Positions 43,513 through 51,452 of a DNA stretch of 64,000 nucleotides are shown here, in pieces (within the stretch, counting starts at the first letter, position 1; each line of letters starts with the position of its first letter). The position numbers were made by a program, and so were the translations under genes. Under the pieces are notes generated by a model, which saw only the letters and a list, made by a program, of their open reading frames with translations, was not told the origin of the DNA and made no database searches. The DNA comes from Allolucifera butyrica (GTDB taxonomy: Bacteria > Bacillota > Negativicutes > Sporomusales > UPPP01): contig NZ_UPPP01000105.1 in NCBI RefSeq assembly GCF_900476375.1, positions 62,001 to 126,000 on the forward strand, written 5' to 3'.

Positions 43513-44145
43513 GTGAATATAAGTCAAGTAGCAAGATTGCTAAACGAAGCTGATGTAAAAACAAGATGTGGGCCGAATCTACTTGAAGAGATTGTTGGAC
43601 GTAGGGAAGGTTACTATAGGTTGGAAAAAAGGAATGAAGAGTGGCTATATATCTTTATTGACTGTGAAAAACGCGAGCCAGGAGTAGAAGAAATCCATAA
43701 AAGATTTGTTAATGAATATGAAGCGGTTATGTTCTATTATTTTAAAAAATTATCCCAAAAATATCGTTCTCAATACGTATATCCTTTTGAAGAGCAAAAT
43801 AAGGATATTCGTATCGGATGGCCGGATTTTAATTTAGCGAATCTCAAAGAAGCAATTAAGAGATTGGGCATAAAAGAAAATTACTATGATTTTAATAATG
43901 TAAAAAAGGAACATAGTATTTGCTTAGAAGAAGTTAGTAAAAATACGAGTAAAGTAAAGTTTATTGGTAATGGAAATAACGTTATTCTTGAAACTTTGGA
44001 ATTAGAAAATTGGGATGCTTATAGTGCTATGTTTACGCGTGTATATTTGTTGTTCTTATTAGACCGATATTGTAAGTCATTAATAAAAAGTAAAGAAATT
44101 GAAAAAACCTTTTCAGATAATGAATATAGTATTTTTATCAAATAA
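43513..44145 (+). CDS. Putative immunity protein against the TNT toxin
   Basis: A 210-residue, signal-free protein starting with GTG 18 bases after the toxin gene. It is Lys/Glu-rich (EKREPGVEEIHKRFVNEYEA) and far more AT-rich than the operon, like the toxin's last third. Genes placed here usually protect the producer from its own toxin. I find no similarity with the known TNT antitoxin by eye, so the call rests on position and composition. Confidence 0.6.
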   Translation: MNISQVARLLNEADVKTRCGPNLLEEIVGRREGYYRLEKRNEEWLYIFIDCEKREPGVEEIHKRFVNEYEAVMFYYFKKLSQKYRSQYVYPFEEQNKDIRIGWPDFNLANLKEAIKRLGIKENYYDFNNVKKEHSICLEEVSKNTSKVKFIGNGNNVILETLELENWDAYSAMFTRVYLLFLLDRYCKSLIKSKEIEKTFSDNEYSIFIK

Positions 44146-44330
44146 ATTTAAATGTGTTTAAAAAAAGGGATACTTGGGCTTAAAGAGTTGCCGGGGGAGA
44201 CAGGGTTGTTGACAACTTGGGGTCACCATATATAAGAACGGGGATTTTGTCTGATTAACACATTTAACTATGAGTGTAAAAACTGACGTTCAATTTTTAT
44301 GTTAAAAACGGAGGAGTGAGGAGTATAGTA

Positions 44331-45020
44331 ATGAACAAAATAAATAGAGTAATTCTGCCGATTATTACAGTTATGTTGCTGGTCATCAGCACAGGGTGTT
44401 TCTCGGGTACCGCCGGTAAGTCAAGTGCAGTCAATAAACCAAGTAAGCCGCAAGTATTAGATACAGGCAAAATCGAAGGTTCAGTATATAAAAATGACTA
44501 TTTTGGTTTAACCATGAACATCCCTGAAAATTGGAGTATACAAAACGATGAAGCAAAGAATGAAATGAAGAAAACCGGCGAGAAACTGCTGACAGATAGC
44601 GATGAGGCAAAGAAAGCCGGAGTGGAGCGGTCCATTGAAAGGACGGTTAATTTGCTTTCCGCCAGCAAGTATCCGTTGGGAACGCCCAATAAAGTAAATG
44701 CCAATATGTTGGTTATGGCGGAAAAGGTAAGTGCGTTTCCAGGTATAAAAACCGGTAAGGATTATTTGCTTAACGCCAAAAAAATGCTGGAAAGCAGTCG
44801 AGTGAAATTTACCTTTAAAGATATTACCTCGGAGAAAATCGACGGATTAGATTTTTCTGTTTTGGAATGCATATTTAAAGTGCAGGATAAACAAATCACG
44901 CAAAAATATTACGCCGCGGTTATTAGGGACTATGCGTTGGTCTTCAATATGACTTACGTATCGTCCGAGGACTTAGCTACCTTAAATAAGGCAATTAGTA
45001 CAGTGAAGTTTGAAAAATAA
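44331..45020 (+). CDS. Lipoprotein with a PsbP-like domain
   Basis: A 229-residue protein with a lipobox (LLVISTGC) after a hydrophobic signal. The mature part (NDYFGLTMNIPENWSIQNDEAKN, then YYAAVIRDYALVFNMTYVS) has the PsbP/DcrB outline, as does the secreted protein at 55328-55894. It lies after the immunity gene and 185 bases downstream, behind its own GGAGTGAGGAG site, so it is probably separately transcribed. Its function is unknown. Confidence 0.78.
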   Translation: MNKINRVILPIITVMLLVISTGCFSGTAGKSSAVNKPSKPQVLDTGKIEGSVYKNDYFGLTMNIPENWSIQNDEAKNEMKKTGEKLLTDSDEAKKAGVERSIERTVNLLSASKYPLGTPNKVNANMLVMAEKVSAFPGIKTGKDYLLNAKKMLESSRVKFTFKDITSEKIDGLDFSVLECIFKVQDKQITQKYYAAVIRDYALVFNMTYVSSEDLATLNKAISTVKFEK

Positions 45021-45037
45021 GTCACAGCAGTAACGCG

Positions 45038-45079
45038 AGTCAGTCTTGCAATCCATCGAGTAATGCAAGACTGGCTCTT
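45038..45079 (+). terminator. Terminator-like hairpin
   Basis: GAGTCAGTCTTGCA pairs with TGCAAGACTGGCTC (one G-U) after the lipoprotein gene. The T run is weak (TTGTTG). Confidence 0.5.
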
Positions 45080-45189
45080 GTTGCAAGTTCACCCCTAACA
45101 TAAGTTATGTGGCGCGCTCGTCCTTTTGAAGGATTTGTCTATGAAACAAAGAAGAGAATGAATAAGAATACTACGAAGGGGAGGTTATT

Positions 45190-45969
45190 ATGGATAAGCG
45201 GTTACAGTTACTCTATTTTAGCGCGACTGGTACTACTGCCCAAATTTTAAAAGAGATGGCAAGCGGTATTGGTCAAATAAAAAAAGAATATGACATCACC
45301 CTGCCAATGAATAGGCAAGGTGAGCTGGCATTCGAAAGTGATGATTTACTTATTGTCGGCGTACCCGTGTATGCCGGCAGGGTGCCGGAGTTTTTGACGG
45401 ACTATTTTTCTAAAGTAAAAGGAAATCATACGCAGGCAATATTTATCGTCATTTATGGTAATCGCGATTATGATGACGCGCTTCTGGAATTAAAAGATAC
45501 GTTTGAGAAAAATGGATTTAACGGGATTGCAGCGGGGGCCTTTATTGGCGAGCATTCTTATACTACACTGGTTGGAACGGGAAGACCCGATAGAGAAGAC
45601 CTAAAGATTGCTAAGAAATTTGGCGTGGATATTAAAACCAAACTAAGCAATGGGGACACGCAAATAATGAAAGTTGTTGTTAAAGGGCAATATCCCTACA
45701 AAGAAAAAGTCGCCAGGCCGTTGATGGCGCCTGTGACCAATGACAATTGCGTCATGTGCGGCCTTTGCGCCCGGCATTGTCCGGTGGGGGCGATTCATTT
45801 TAGTGATTATAAAGAGGTGGACGCGACAATGTGTATAAAATGCTGCCGTTGTATTAAGAGCTGTCCGGCAGACGCTAAAGCCATTAATCACCCGGCATTC
45901 AAGGAAATAAAGCAATTTTTAATTGATAAGTTTGGTAATATTCGGCATGAACCGGAAGTGTTTATGTAA
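45190..45969 (+). CDS. EFR1 family flavodoxin-ferredoxin protein
   Basis: A 259-residue electron-transfer protein. The N-terminal flavodoxin part has the FMN loop YFSATGTTAQI and GVPVYAGRVPE. The C-terminus has two [4Fe-4S] motifs, CVMCGLCARHCPVGAIH and CIKCCRCIKSCPADAKAI. Such proteins pass electrons between flavin and ferredoxin pools in anaerobes. GGGGAGG precedes the ATG. Confidence 0.9.
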   Translation: MDKRLQLLYFSATGTTAQILKEMASGIGQIKKEYDITLPMNRQGELAFESDDLLIVGVPVYAGRVPEFLTDYFSKVKGNHTQAIFIVIYGNRDYDDALLELKDTFEKNGFNGIAAGAFIGEHSYTTLVGTGRPDREDLKIAKKFGVDIKTKLSNGDTQIMKVVVKGQYPYKEKVARPLMAPVTNDNCVMCGLCARHCPVGAIHFSDYKEVDATMCIKCCRCIKSCPADAKAINHPAFKEIKQFLIDKFGNIRHEPEVFM

Positions 45970-45975
45970 TTTCAT

Positions 45976-46183
45976 AATCAACAGGGATTACAAATTATTT
46001 GAAGCACTGCTGGATTTATATGGTGAATCCAGTTCAATGGAAACCTCGGCATCGTTTACCTACGGATTTAAGCTGGGAGCATTAGTCATGATTGAAGTTT
46101 TAAGTGGAAAAGAGGAAGTTGTACGCAAGAGGGTTAAGCGGACAAGATTACTAACTACGCAGCAAAAATCAAGTAATGAGTAA
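45976..46183 (+). pseudogene. Remnant of a small conserved protein
   Basis: The frame encodes INRDYKLFEALLDLYGESSS and FKLGALVMIEVLSGKEEVV and starts only inside the EFR1 gene. It looks like the C-terminal half of a short clostridial protein (pattern LYGExSS...FxxGFxLGAxxMxEVL) whose 5' half is gone. It has no ribosome site of its own. Confidence 0.45.
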
Positions 46184-46472
46184 CTATTTGATACCGAGAA
46201 ACCTTTCCCCGGACTTTTCGAAGGCCGGGGATTGCATTTTTTATAGCAAAAGGGACTGCCACACGAAAGTGTTAAGGGGCGGGGTTACTGATAATTTCGT
46301 TCCGCAAACTTTCCTTCTATGCCGGAAGCCGGGGAGCTATGAGTATCCCGCTAGATACTTAGAAATGATTCCAGGCATTCATGGAAGAGGCAGGGGGTTC
46401 ACTGTCCCAGAAGGGGAGTCTGATAGAGTATAGTGGGACGAGACGGTTAGGACGTTATGAATTTTCCTACCC
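46184..46472. other. Intergenic stretch without a supported gene
   Basis: It holds an 85-codon frame (46176-46433) of unlikely composition without a good ribosome site, which I do not call. It may be residue from decayed genes, given the remnants on either side. Confidence 0.4.
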
Positions 46473-46952
46473 CTAATCTTTAATAGCGACATATATATCA
46501 ACTTGGGCATAATCATCATTTAAACATCGTTGATCATATAATTCAAAATCCGTTGAATAAACTCTCTTTTTCTTTAAGTCTTTGTCTAGCCAGATTTTTT
46601 GCCATTCGTTTATAACAATTTCTGGAACTTTGCCAATGGCAGAAGGGATAATTGCATAACGAGATGAAGGAATTGTTTTCCCTACCATTCCTTCAGGAAT
46701 GAAACTTAAGTCTTTTACTTTCGCACCTATGAAATAAGTATAATATCCATTTTCATCTGATTCATAATCTGTGTAGACTGATAAAATATGGTTTTCATCA
46801 TAACGGTTAGAAATTTTACTTAACATTTCGGAGTAAAAAGTTTGGATTAGCTTCGGAATTTTTCCTTTACCGTTTATTTCATTTTCATTTTTTGTTTTTT
46901 CTTCAATACCAATTAACATTATTGGTTCAATAGTGATAGTATGTAATTTCAT
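46473..46952 (-). CDS. GyrI-like (AraC effector-binding) domain protein
   Basis: A 159-residue, stand-alone ligand-binding domain of the SHS2/GyrI type: it begins KLHTITIEPIMLIGIEEKT, contains the typical IPEGMVGKTIPSSRYAIIP and ends with DFELYDQRCLNDDYAQVDIYVAIKD. Such proteins bind hydrophobic molecules and can confer tolerance. It is 22 bases after the PfpI gene on the same strand and likely shares its transcript. Confidence 0.85.
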   Translation of the reverse strand: MKLHTITIEPIMLIGIEEKTKNENEINGKGKIPKLIQTFYSEMLSKISNRYDENHILSVYTDYESDENGYYTYFIGAKVKDLSFIPEGMVGKTIPSSRYAIIPSAIGKVPEIVINEWQKIWLDKDLKKKRVYSTDFELYDQRCLNDDYAQVDIYVAIKD

Positions 46953-46974
46953 TTTTGGACACTCCTTTTTACAT

Positions 46975-47553
46975 TTATTTATGATAAAAACCGGACTTAT
47001 TTGCGTTATACCATTCTAAAATAGTAGTTTCCGGCTTCGCTTTCAGCAACAATAAAATTTCTTTGGCAAACTCCAACGAAGCAGTGCCATTGGCCGTGAC
47101 CACATTGGAATCGCAGACAGCTTGTTCCTCTACAAAGTGCTGATTGCCTCTATAATGAGGAGCTTGGTCCTGCATGAATTCAAGAGTATTGCCCGAATGT
47201 CTGATTTGATTCAAGTAGCCGTTTTCTGCCATAAAGTTGGCGGCATTGCAGATTGCACCTACTGGAATACCTCTTTTAATTGCATACTCCACCACAGGCA
47301 ACACAGCGTTGTTCAGTTGTTTCATCCAGGCGTAGCCTCCAATTAAAATCAGCATACCAAAGTCGGCAGGAAAATCGGCCACTGAATAATCGGGAAGAAC
47401 CCGAAAACCACCCATCGATGTTTTGGGTTCTTTGTCAAGGCTTAACGTCTTTATTGCGTACCCTGTTTCGGGTGCGTTAAGTTCGGAACAGACATAGGCG
47501 CTTTCCCAATCGGCATATCCGTCAAAAATAAATACCAATACTGCTTTTTTCAT
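46975..47553 (-). CDS. DJ-1/PfpI family protein
   Basis: A 192-residue protein. The nucleophile Cys is in GAICNAANFMAENGYL (near 99, the elbow), and the domain starts with KKAVLVFIFDGYADWESAYV. Members are glutamine amidotransferase-like hydrolases or stress proteins; this one is of the YajL/YdeA-like subgroup. A partial copy of its ends lies at 49134-49195. A terminator-like palindrome lies upstream at 47590-47622. Confidence 0.87.
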   Translation of the reverse strand: MKKAVLVFIFDGYADWESAYVCSELNAPETGYAIKTLSLDKEPKTSMGGFRVLPDYSVADFPADFGMLILIGGYAWMKQLNNAVLPVVEYAIKRGIPVGAICNAANFMAENGYLNQIRHSGNTLEFMQDQAPHYRGNQHFVEEQAVCDSNVVTANGTASLEFAKEILLLLKAKPETTILEWYNANKSGFYHK

Positions 47554-47591
47554 TGTTTGTCTCCCTCCTTCTGTTAGATAGTCTACAATAA

Positions 47592-47622
47592 AAAAGATGA
47601 CACCTATATGTCACCTTTTTTT
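47592..47622. terminator. Bidirectional terminator-like palindrome
   Basis: AAAAAGATGACA and TGTCACCTTTTTT are complementary with one G-U and a short loop. It recurs at 49220-49252. Confidence 0.6.
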
Positions 47623-47639
47623 TAGTTGTCTAACACTTT

Positions 47640-47889
47640 TTCTAACAATCTATGAATAGATGTGTTAGAAAGTGATCGGGCTTATTTTTGCAGGGTTGGG
47701 AACGGTACATTTGCCGCTCGAACAACTCTCCCGATTTTGAGCGCCGCCCCGCGTTCAAAACAAGGATTAGCATCGGGAGTTCTGGCTACATTCCGCTATA
47801 TCGGCATGATGGCTGGAATTACGATCGGCGGCTCATTACCGGATATTTTGTTTTTCGGGGTGTGGAGTCCGCTTTTTATTTTTTCTTGA
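47640..47889 (+). pseudogene. Remnant of an MFS (DHA2-type) transporter
   Basis: The frame reads ILSAAPRSKQGLASGVLATF followed by RYIGMMAGITIGG, the C-terminal cytosolic loop and TM13-14 of 14-TM drug exporters. The rest of the gene is missing and the reading frame starts without a ribosome site. The remnant lies just upstream of the MerR promoter. Confidence 0.75.
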
Positions 47890-47917
47890 CTATAACATAA
47901 GTGTCATACTTTATAAT
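47886..47917 (+). promoter_or_regulatory. MerR-type promoter with long spacer
   Basis: TTGACT and TATAAT are 20 bases apart, wide as in MerR-controlled promoters, with ATAAGTGTCAT in between. A 75-base copy of the region including the start codon lies at 56042-56114. Confidence 0.6.
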
Positions 47918-47945
47918 ACCAATATAGACGCGAGAGGAGATTGCC

Positions 47946-48302
47946 ATGTTAATCAGAGCGTTATCCGATAAGACTGGGGCAAGTATACGGTCAATAAGGC
48001 ATTATGAAGCGAAGGGATTGCTTGTTTCCAGACGTTTGGAGAATGGATACCGGGATTATGATGAGAAAGCAATTGTTAAAGTTAAAACTATTCAATTATA
48101 CCTTGGTTTAGGTCTTACAACCGAAAATATTGCCCAGATTATTGATTGCCCGGCTGGTGCGCAATATGACCGGCCAGTATGCAAGGAGGCTTATAAATTA
48201 TATAAGGATAAGCTGGAGGTCATTACTAAGCAAATAGAAACCCTGTATTCGGTACAACAGCAATTGCAAAAAAGAATCAAAGAATTTGAGCAACATTTAT
48301 AA
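47946..48302 (+). CDS. MerR family transcriptional regulator
   Basis: A 118-residue regulator with the N-terminal winged helix (IRALSDKTGASIRSIRHYEAKGLL, VSRRLENGYRDYDE) and a C-terminal coiled coil (KLEVITKQIETLYSVQQQLQKRI). No metal-binding Cys cluster is visible, so it may sense a drug or redox molecule. It likely activates its own promoter and the amidohydrolase gene 14 bases downstream. Confidence 0.9.
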   Translation: MLIRALSDKTGASIRSIRHYEAKGLLVSRRLENGYRDYDEKAIVKVKTIQLYLGLGLTTENIAQIIDCPAGAQYDRPVCKEAYKLYKDKLEVITKQIETLYSVQQQLQKRIKEFEQHL

Positions 48303-48316
48303 ACGGAGGTTTCGAA

Positions 48317-49108
48317 ATGATTATTGATAGTCATGCCCACGTGATGCTTCCGCCGGAACGGCATATAGAATTGATGGCGGAAGCTCACATTGACCAGACG
48401 ATTCTATTCACGACAATGGTGCATCCCGAAACAACCAAAGGGTTAAAGGAATTGGAAACAGAATTAAATCAGTTATATGAAATATTAAATGGCGTAAGAG
48501 ATCCTCTTCGGGAAAGGATACACGCCCTCGAAGAATTGGCGCAAATCGTTGGGGCGAATCCTGACAAATATATCGGATTTGGGTCCATTCCTTTTGGTCT
48601 ATCGTATAAAGAAAATTTGGGGTGGATAGAAAAATATGTTGTTGGGAATGGCTTCCGGGGAATCGGTGAACTGACTCCGGGAACCGGGCAGGTGCCACAG
48701 ATGGACGCACTATTCCGGGCCGTGCAAGAGGTTGGGAGTTTACCGCTATGGGTGCATACATTTTTTCCTCTAAAATTAGAAGATATTAAGGCATTATTGG
48801 ATTTAGCCAGGCAGTATCCCACTGTGCCGGTAATCATTGGTCATTTGGGCGGTATTCATTGGTTGGATACGCTGCAGGCAGCCAAAGAAATTCCTAACGT
48901 TTATCTGGACCTGTCTGCCACTTTTACGACGCTTGCTCCCTCTTTGGCGATTAGGGAATTGCCGGAAAGGACTCTTTTTAGTTCCGATGCTCCTTATGCA
49001 TCACCGCTAATAGCGAAAATGATTCTTGAGCACTTAACGACAGACAACTATGTCTTGGAGCAGGTACTAGGCGGTAACATAGCAAAATTGTTGCAATTGG
49101 CGGGGTAA
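48317..49108 (+). CDS. Metal-dependent amidohydrolase (TIM-barrel)
   Basis: A 263-residue protein of the amidohydrolase-related family. The first metal motif is DSHAHVMLP, later metal ligands are in WVHTFFP (near 140) and IIGHLGGIHW (near 175), and the Asp is in LFSSDAPYASP (near 220). The substrate cannot be told. It forms an operon with the MerR gene. Confidence 0.87.
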   Translation: MIIDSHAHVMLPPERHIELMAEAHIDQTILFTTMVHPETTKGLKELETELNQLYEILNGVRDPLRERIHALEELAQIVGANPDKYIGFGSIPFGLSYKENLGWIEKYVVGNGFRGIGELTPGTGQVPQMDALFRAVQEVGSLPLWVHTFFPLKLEDIKALLDLARQYPTVPVIIGHLGGIHWLDTLQAAKEIPNVYLDLSATFTTLAPSLAIRELPERTLFSSDAPYASPLIAKMILEHLTTDNYVLEQVLGGNIAKLLQLAG

Positions 49109-49133
49109 AATAGCTGGAGCAGGATGTTTTTTA

Positions 49134-49195
49134 TGACCGGTAAAAGCCGGATTTATGTGCGTTATACCAATACTGTTTTTTTCATTGTTTGTCCC
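49134..49195 (-). pseudogene. Internally deleted copy of the PfpI gene
   Basis: Read on the minus strand it has a ribosome site and a start (ATGAAAAAAACAGTATTGG), then jumps directly to the C-terminal codons (GTATAACGCACATAAATCCGG) of the PfpI gene at 46975-47553. About 540 bases are missing between the two ends. Confidence 0.7.
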
Positions 49196-49219
49196 CTCCT
49201 TCTGTTAGATAGTCTATAA

Positions 49220-49252
49220 TAAAAAAGGTGACACCTGTATGTCACCTTTTTT
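49220..49252. terminator. Second copy of the bidirectional palindrome
   Basis: AAAAAAGGTGACA pairs with TGTCACCTTTTTT. It repeats the element at 47592-47622 and comes from the same duplicated unit. Confidence 0.65.
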
Positions 49253-49361
49253 ATTGCAGTGAGAATTTATTTTGCCTAAACGGCGTTTGATTTTTTCTTG
49301 CAGAAGTAAAGGGACGTTCTTTTTGCTTCTACCCGGGCCTTAGCAGCAACAATGATACCCT

Positions 49362-49440
49362 GCATGGAAAATTCAGCGGTGCAGACAATTATTGAGAATA
49401 TGCTTAAAGAAGCAGCAATTGGCGCTTTAACTGGAGCCGC
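49362..49440 (+). pseudogene. Fragment of a VgrG-like toxin cassette
   Basis: CTGCATGGAAAATTCAGCGG and the following bases copy the stretch of the VgrG effector at 42807-42900, first in one frame (LHGKFSGADNY) and then in another (IENMLKEAAIGALTGAAL). The frame is broken by a small deletion near 49396. It marks a former spike effector or a recombined cassette about 5 kb beyond the present one. Confidence 0.75.
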
Positions 49441-49633
49441 GTTATTATTTTATGATTATTATTTACTTTATTTAACTTATTTACATTTCTCTATTTTTAT
49501 TTCTTTCCTAGTAATAAAATGGAAATAAATTACAATTCATTTAATTTTTGGGTTCATTATTGGAGGTGATTAATTTTCAGGGTAAATTAGAGACCGGCCC
49601 GGGGAGATTCAATATTTGTGAGGGGGAGTTAAC
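49441..49633. other. AT-rich intergenic stretch
   Basis: It is very AT-rich (long T/A runs) and probably holds the promoter for the YncE-like gene. No gene or clear operator was seen. Confidence 0.4.
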
Positions 49634-50674
49634 GTGAATTGCTTCAGGAACATGGGTTTCGGGGTATTGGCTGGATTGTTTTGTTTTGTCTTCCTTGCAG
49701 TCGGGACTGGTTATTCTCTTGCGGCACCAGTGGATCAAACGCCTATATTGACGCTGGTGTCAACCATTGACCTTCCGGGCAAGGGTGGCCATGGCGATGT
49801 TGTAGTGTATGATCCTGATAAGAAAACCGTCTACATAGCCCAGTCGCCAGACAATAATGTAATTGTTATAAGTACTGTGACTAATAAAGTGGCAGCAGTA
49901 ATTCCCGATGTAAATGGCGGCAATGGCATAGCAGTTGGTCCCAGTTTTATTTATGCTGCATCAGGAGATGATAATACGCTTGCGGTTATCGATAAGACGA
50001 CCTGGAAGGTTATTAAAAAGGTTCCGACTGGTGGAACAGCTCCCGATGCTGTTTATTACGATGCCCAAGACGATAAGGTTTTTGTAGGAAATGACGATTC
50101 CAATACGATGGGGGTCATTTATTCACAGTATCCTTTTGTGTTGATTACAAGTTTTCCGCTTTCGTCTGACAAGCCTATTGCCGGTCCGGACTTGGGACTT
50201 TATGTGGCTGAGCAGAATCGAATTTATCAGTCCATGGATAATTTGGTATTAGTAATTAATGCCGCAACGAATGAAATAATTAAAACGATTCCCACCAATG
50301 TAGAAATCAATAAAAAGGGTGGCACCAAGAGCATGATTTATGATCCGCAGAAAAATACTCTCTGGGTCGGGACCAGTTCCAAACAGATTCTAGCAATGAA
50401 TCTTGATACCGGAGGGTACACGAAAGTTGCTACGGATTCAGGAATGGACCAGTTAACTTGGGATCCTATTACCCGCTTGATATTCTTTGGTCAAGGTGGC
50501 GCCGGCGCGTTAGGAATCATTGACGCTTCAACGGGCAAGTTTTTGGGCTCACTTAAAACAGAGGCGGATTTTCATACTGTTGCCGTTGATTACGATCAAC
50601 ATCTTGTCTATGCGTATTATAATCAAAGCAATAAGGTGCTTGTTTATAAAGAAAATACCGGAATGATGCAGTAG
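49634..50674 (+). CDS. Secreted YncE-like beta-propeller protein
   Basis: A 346-residue protein with a signal peptide (to YSLAAP) and a GTG start behind AGGGGGAG. The body is built of about seven similar blade units (VVVYDPDKKTVYIAQSPDNN, NVIVISTVTNKVAAVIPD, NTLAVIDKTTWKVIKKVP), the mark of 40-residue YVTN repeats. Such proteins bind other proteins or DNA outside the cytosol. Role here unknown. It is single and followed by a terminator. Confidence 0.85.
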   Translation: MNCFRNMGFGVLAGLFCFVFLAVGTGYSLAAPVDQTPILTLVSTIDLPGKGGHGDVVVYDPDKKTVYIAQSPDNNVIVISTVTNKVAAVIPDVNGGNGIAVGPSFIYAASGDDNTLAVIDKTTWKVIKKVPTGGTAPDAVYYDAQDDKVFVGNDDSNTMGVIYSQYPFVLITSFPLSSDKPIAGPDLGLYVAEQNRIYQSMDNLVLVINAATNEIIKTIPTNVEINKKGGTKSMIYDPQKNTLWVGTSSKQILAMNLDTGGYTKVATDSGMDQLTWDPITRLIFFGQGGAGALGIIDASTGKFLGSLKTEADFHTVAVDYDQHLVYAYYNQSNKVLVYKENTGMMQ

Positions 50675-50708
50675 AGACATGCAAGCCATAGTAAGCACCT
50701 GTTATAGA

Positions 50709-50739
50709 TAAAAGACCTGGATTATTTCCAGGTCTTATT
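50709..50739 (+). terminator. Terminator
   Basis: AAGACCTGG and CCAGGTCTT flank a loop and are followed by ATTTT. Confidence 0.7.
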
Positions 50740-50873
50740 TTATGCGGAACGTATTTTGCCTAGTCCACGGCAAATCCATATATTTAAAAGGTCTGTCAAG
50801 GGGGCGGCTACTGGCAACTCGGAGCCTTTTTTATTGGCTCCGTAATGAAACAAGGTACCACAGAGGGCAAGCC

Positions 50874-51323
50874 TCATGTAGTACCTTCTGCGTTTTCATT
50901 AAAAATATATACTTTAAAAAGTAATCCTACTGTTACTCCATAGGCTATAGCTCCGGATAGATGGACATAATAATCGCTTATTGGACGAATCGCGATAAAA
51001 TGGCCTTCAATAATTGCTGTAAATATTATTTCGGCAAGAAACCAAAAGAAAAGACTTACAGCGGTACTCTTTAAGACTAGGTAATCTCGACCTATTAGTA
51101 TAAGGGAGTAATAAAAAGCAATGCCGATGAAGCCGCCAAGTATAAAATTAACTATTAACCCTATGATTTCTGTGGGCCTATTGAGTGTAACGGTCATACT
51201 AATTAACTGATATATACTGTATTTGCCGAATCCTAGCCAAGTCAAGAATTTCGTTACAACCTCACCCGTTATTGTTGATACTGCGCCGAGAATACCTGCT
51301 GTCAACGGTTTATTATGTTTCAC
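50874..51323 (-). CDS. Small four-helix membrane protein of unknown function
   Basis: A 149-residue protein with about four membrane segments (AGILGAVSTITGEVVTKFL, IIGLIVNFILGGFIGIAFYYSL, AVSLFFWFLAEIIFTAI, LSGAIAYGVTVGLLF). Short conserved-looking charged residues lie between them. No family was recognised. It is monocistronic and convergent with the YncE-like gene. Confidence 0.6.
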   Translation of the reverse strand: MKHNKPLTAGILGAVSTITGEVVTKFLTWLGFGKYSIYQLISMTVTLNRPTEIIGLIVNFILGGFIGIAFYYSLILIGRDYLVLKSTAVSLFFWFLAEIIFTAIIEGHFIAIRPISDYYVHLSGAIAYGVTVGLLFKVYIFNENAEGTT

Positions 51324-51452
51324 GGAAATGCCCTCTTATCGAAATTTTTATTAGTGTGTCCTGAAAAATGGAGTAATACGCTTTCCAGGCTATTAGATAA
51401 GGGGCTTTTTTCTGGGGGTAATAGTCGCTGGCCGGCTCCACTCCTCGACCGC

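Noticed and set aside
43513..44145. The 210-residue gene as a structural part of the injection system
   Set aside because: Its AT-rich composition matches the toxin end rather than the operon core, so immunity is more likely.
44146..44330. Possible riboswitch before the lipoprotein gene
   Set aside because: Some paired segments exist, but no known riboswitch core was recognised.
46176..46433. 85-codon plus-strand frame
   Set aside because: No good ribosome site and composition unlike its neighbours; it overlaps a remnant and looks like chance.
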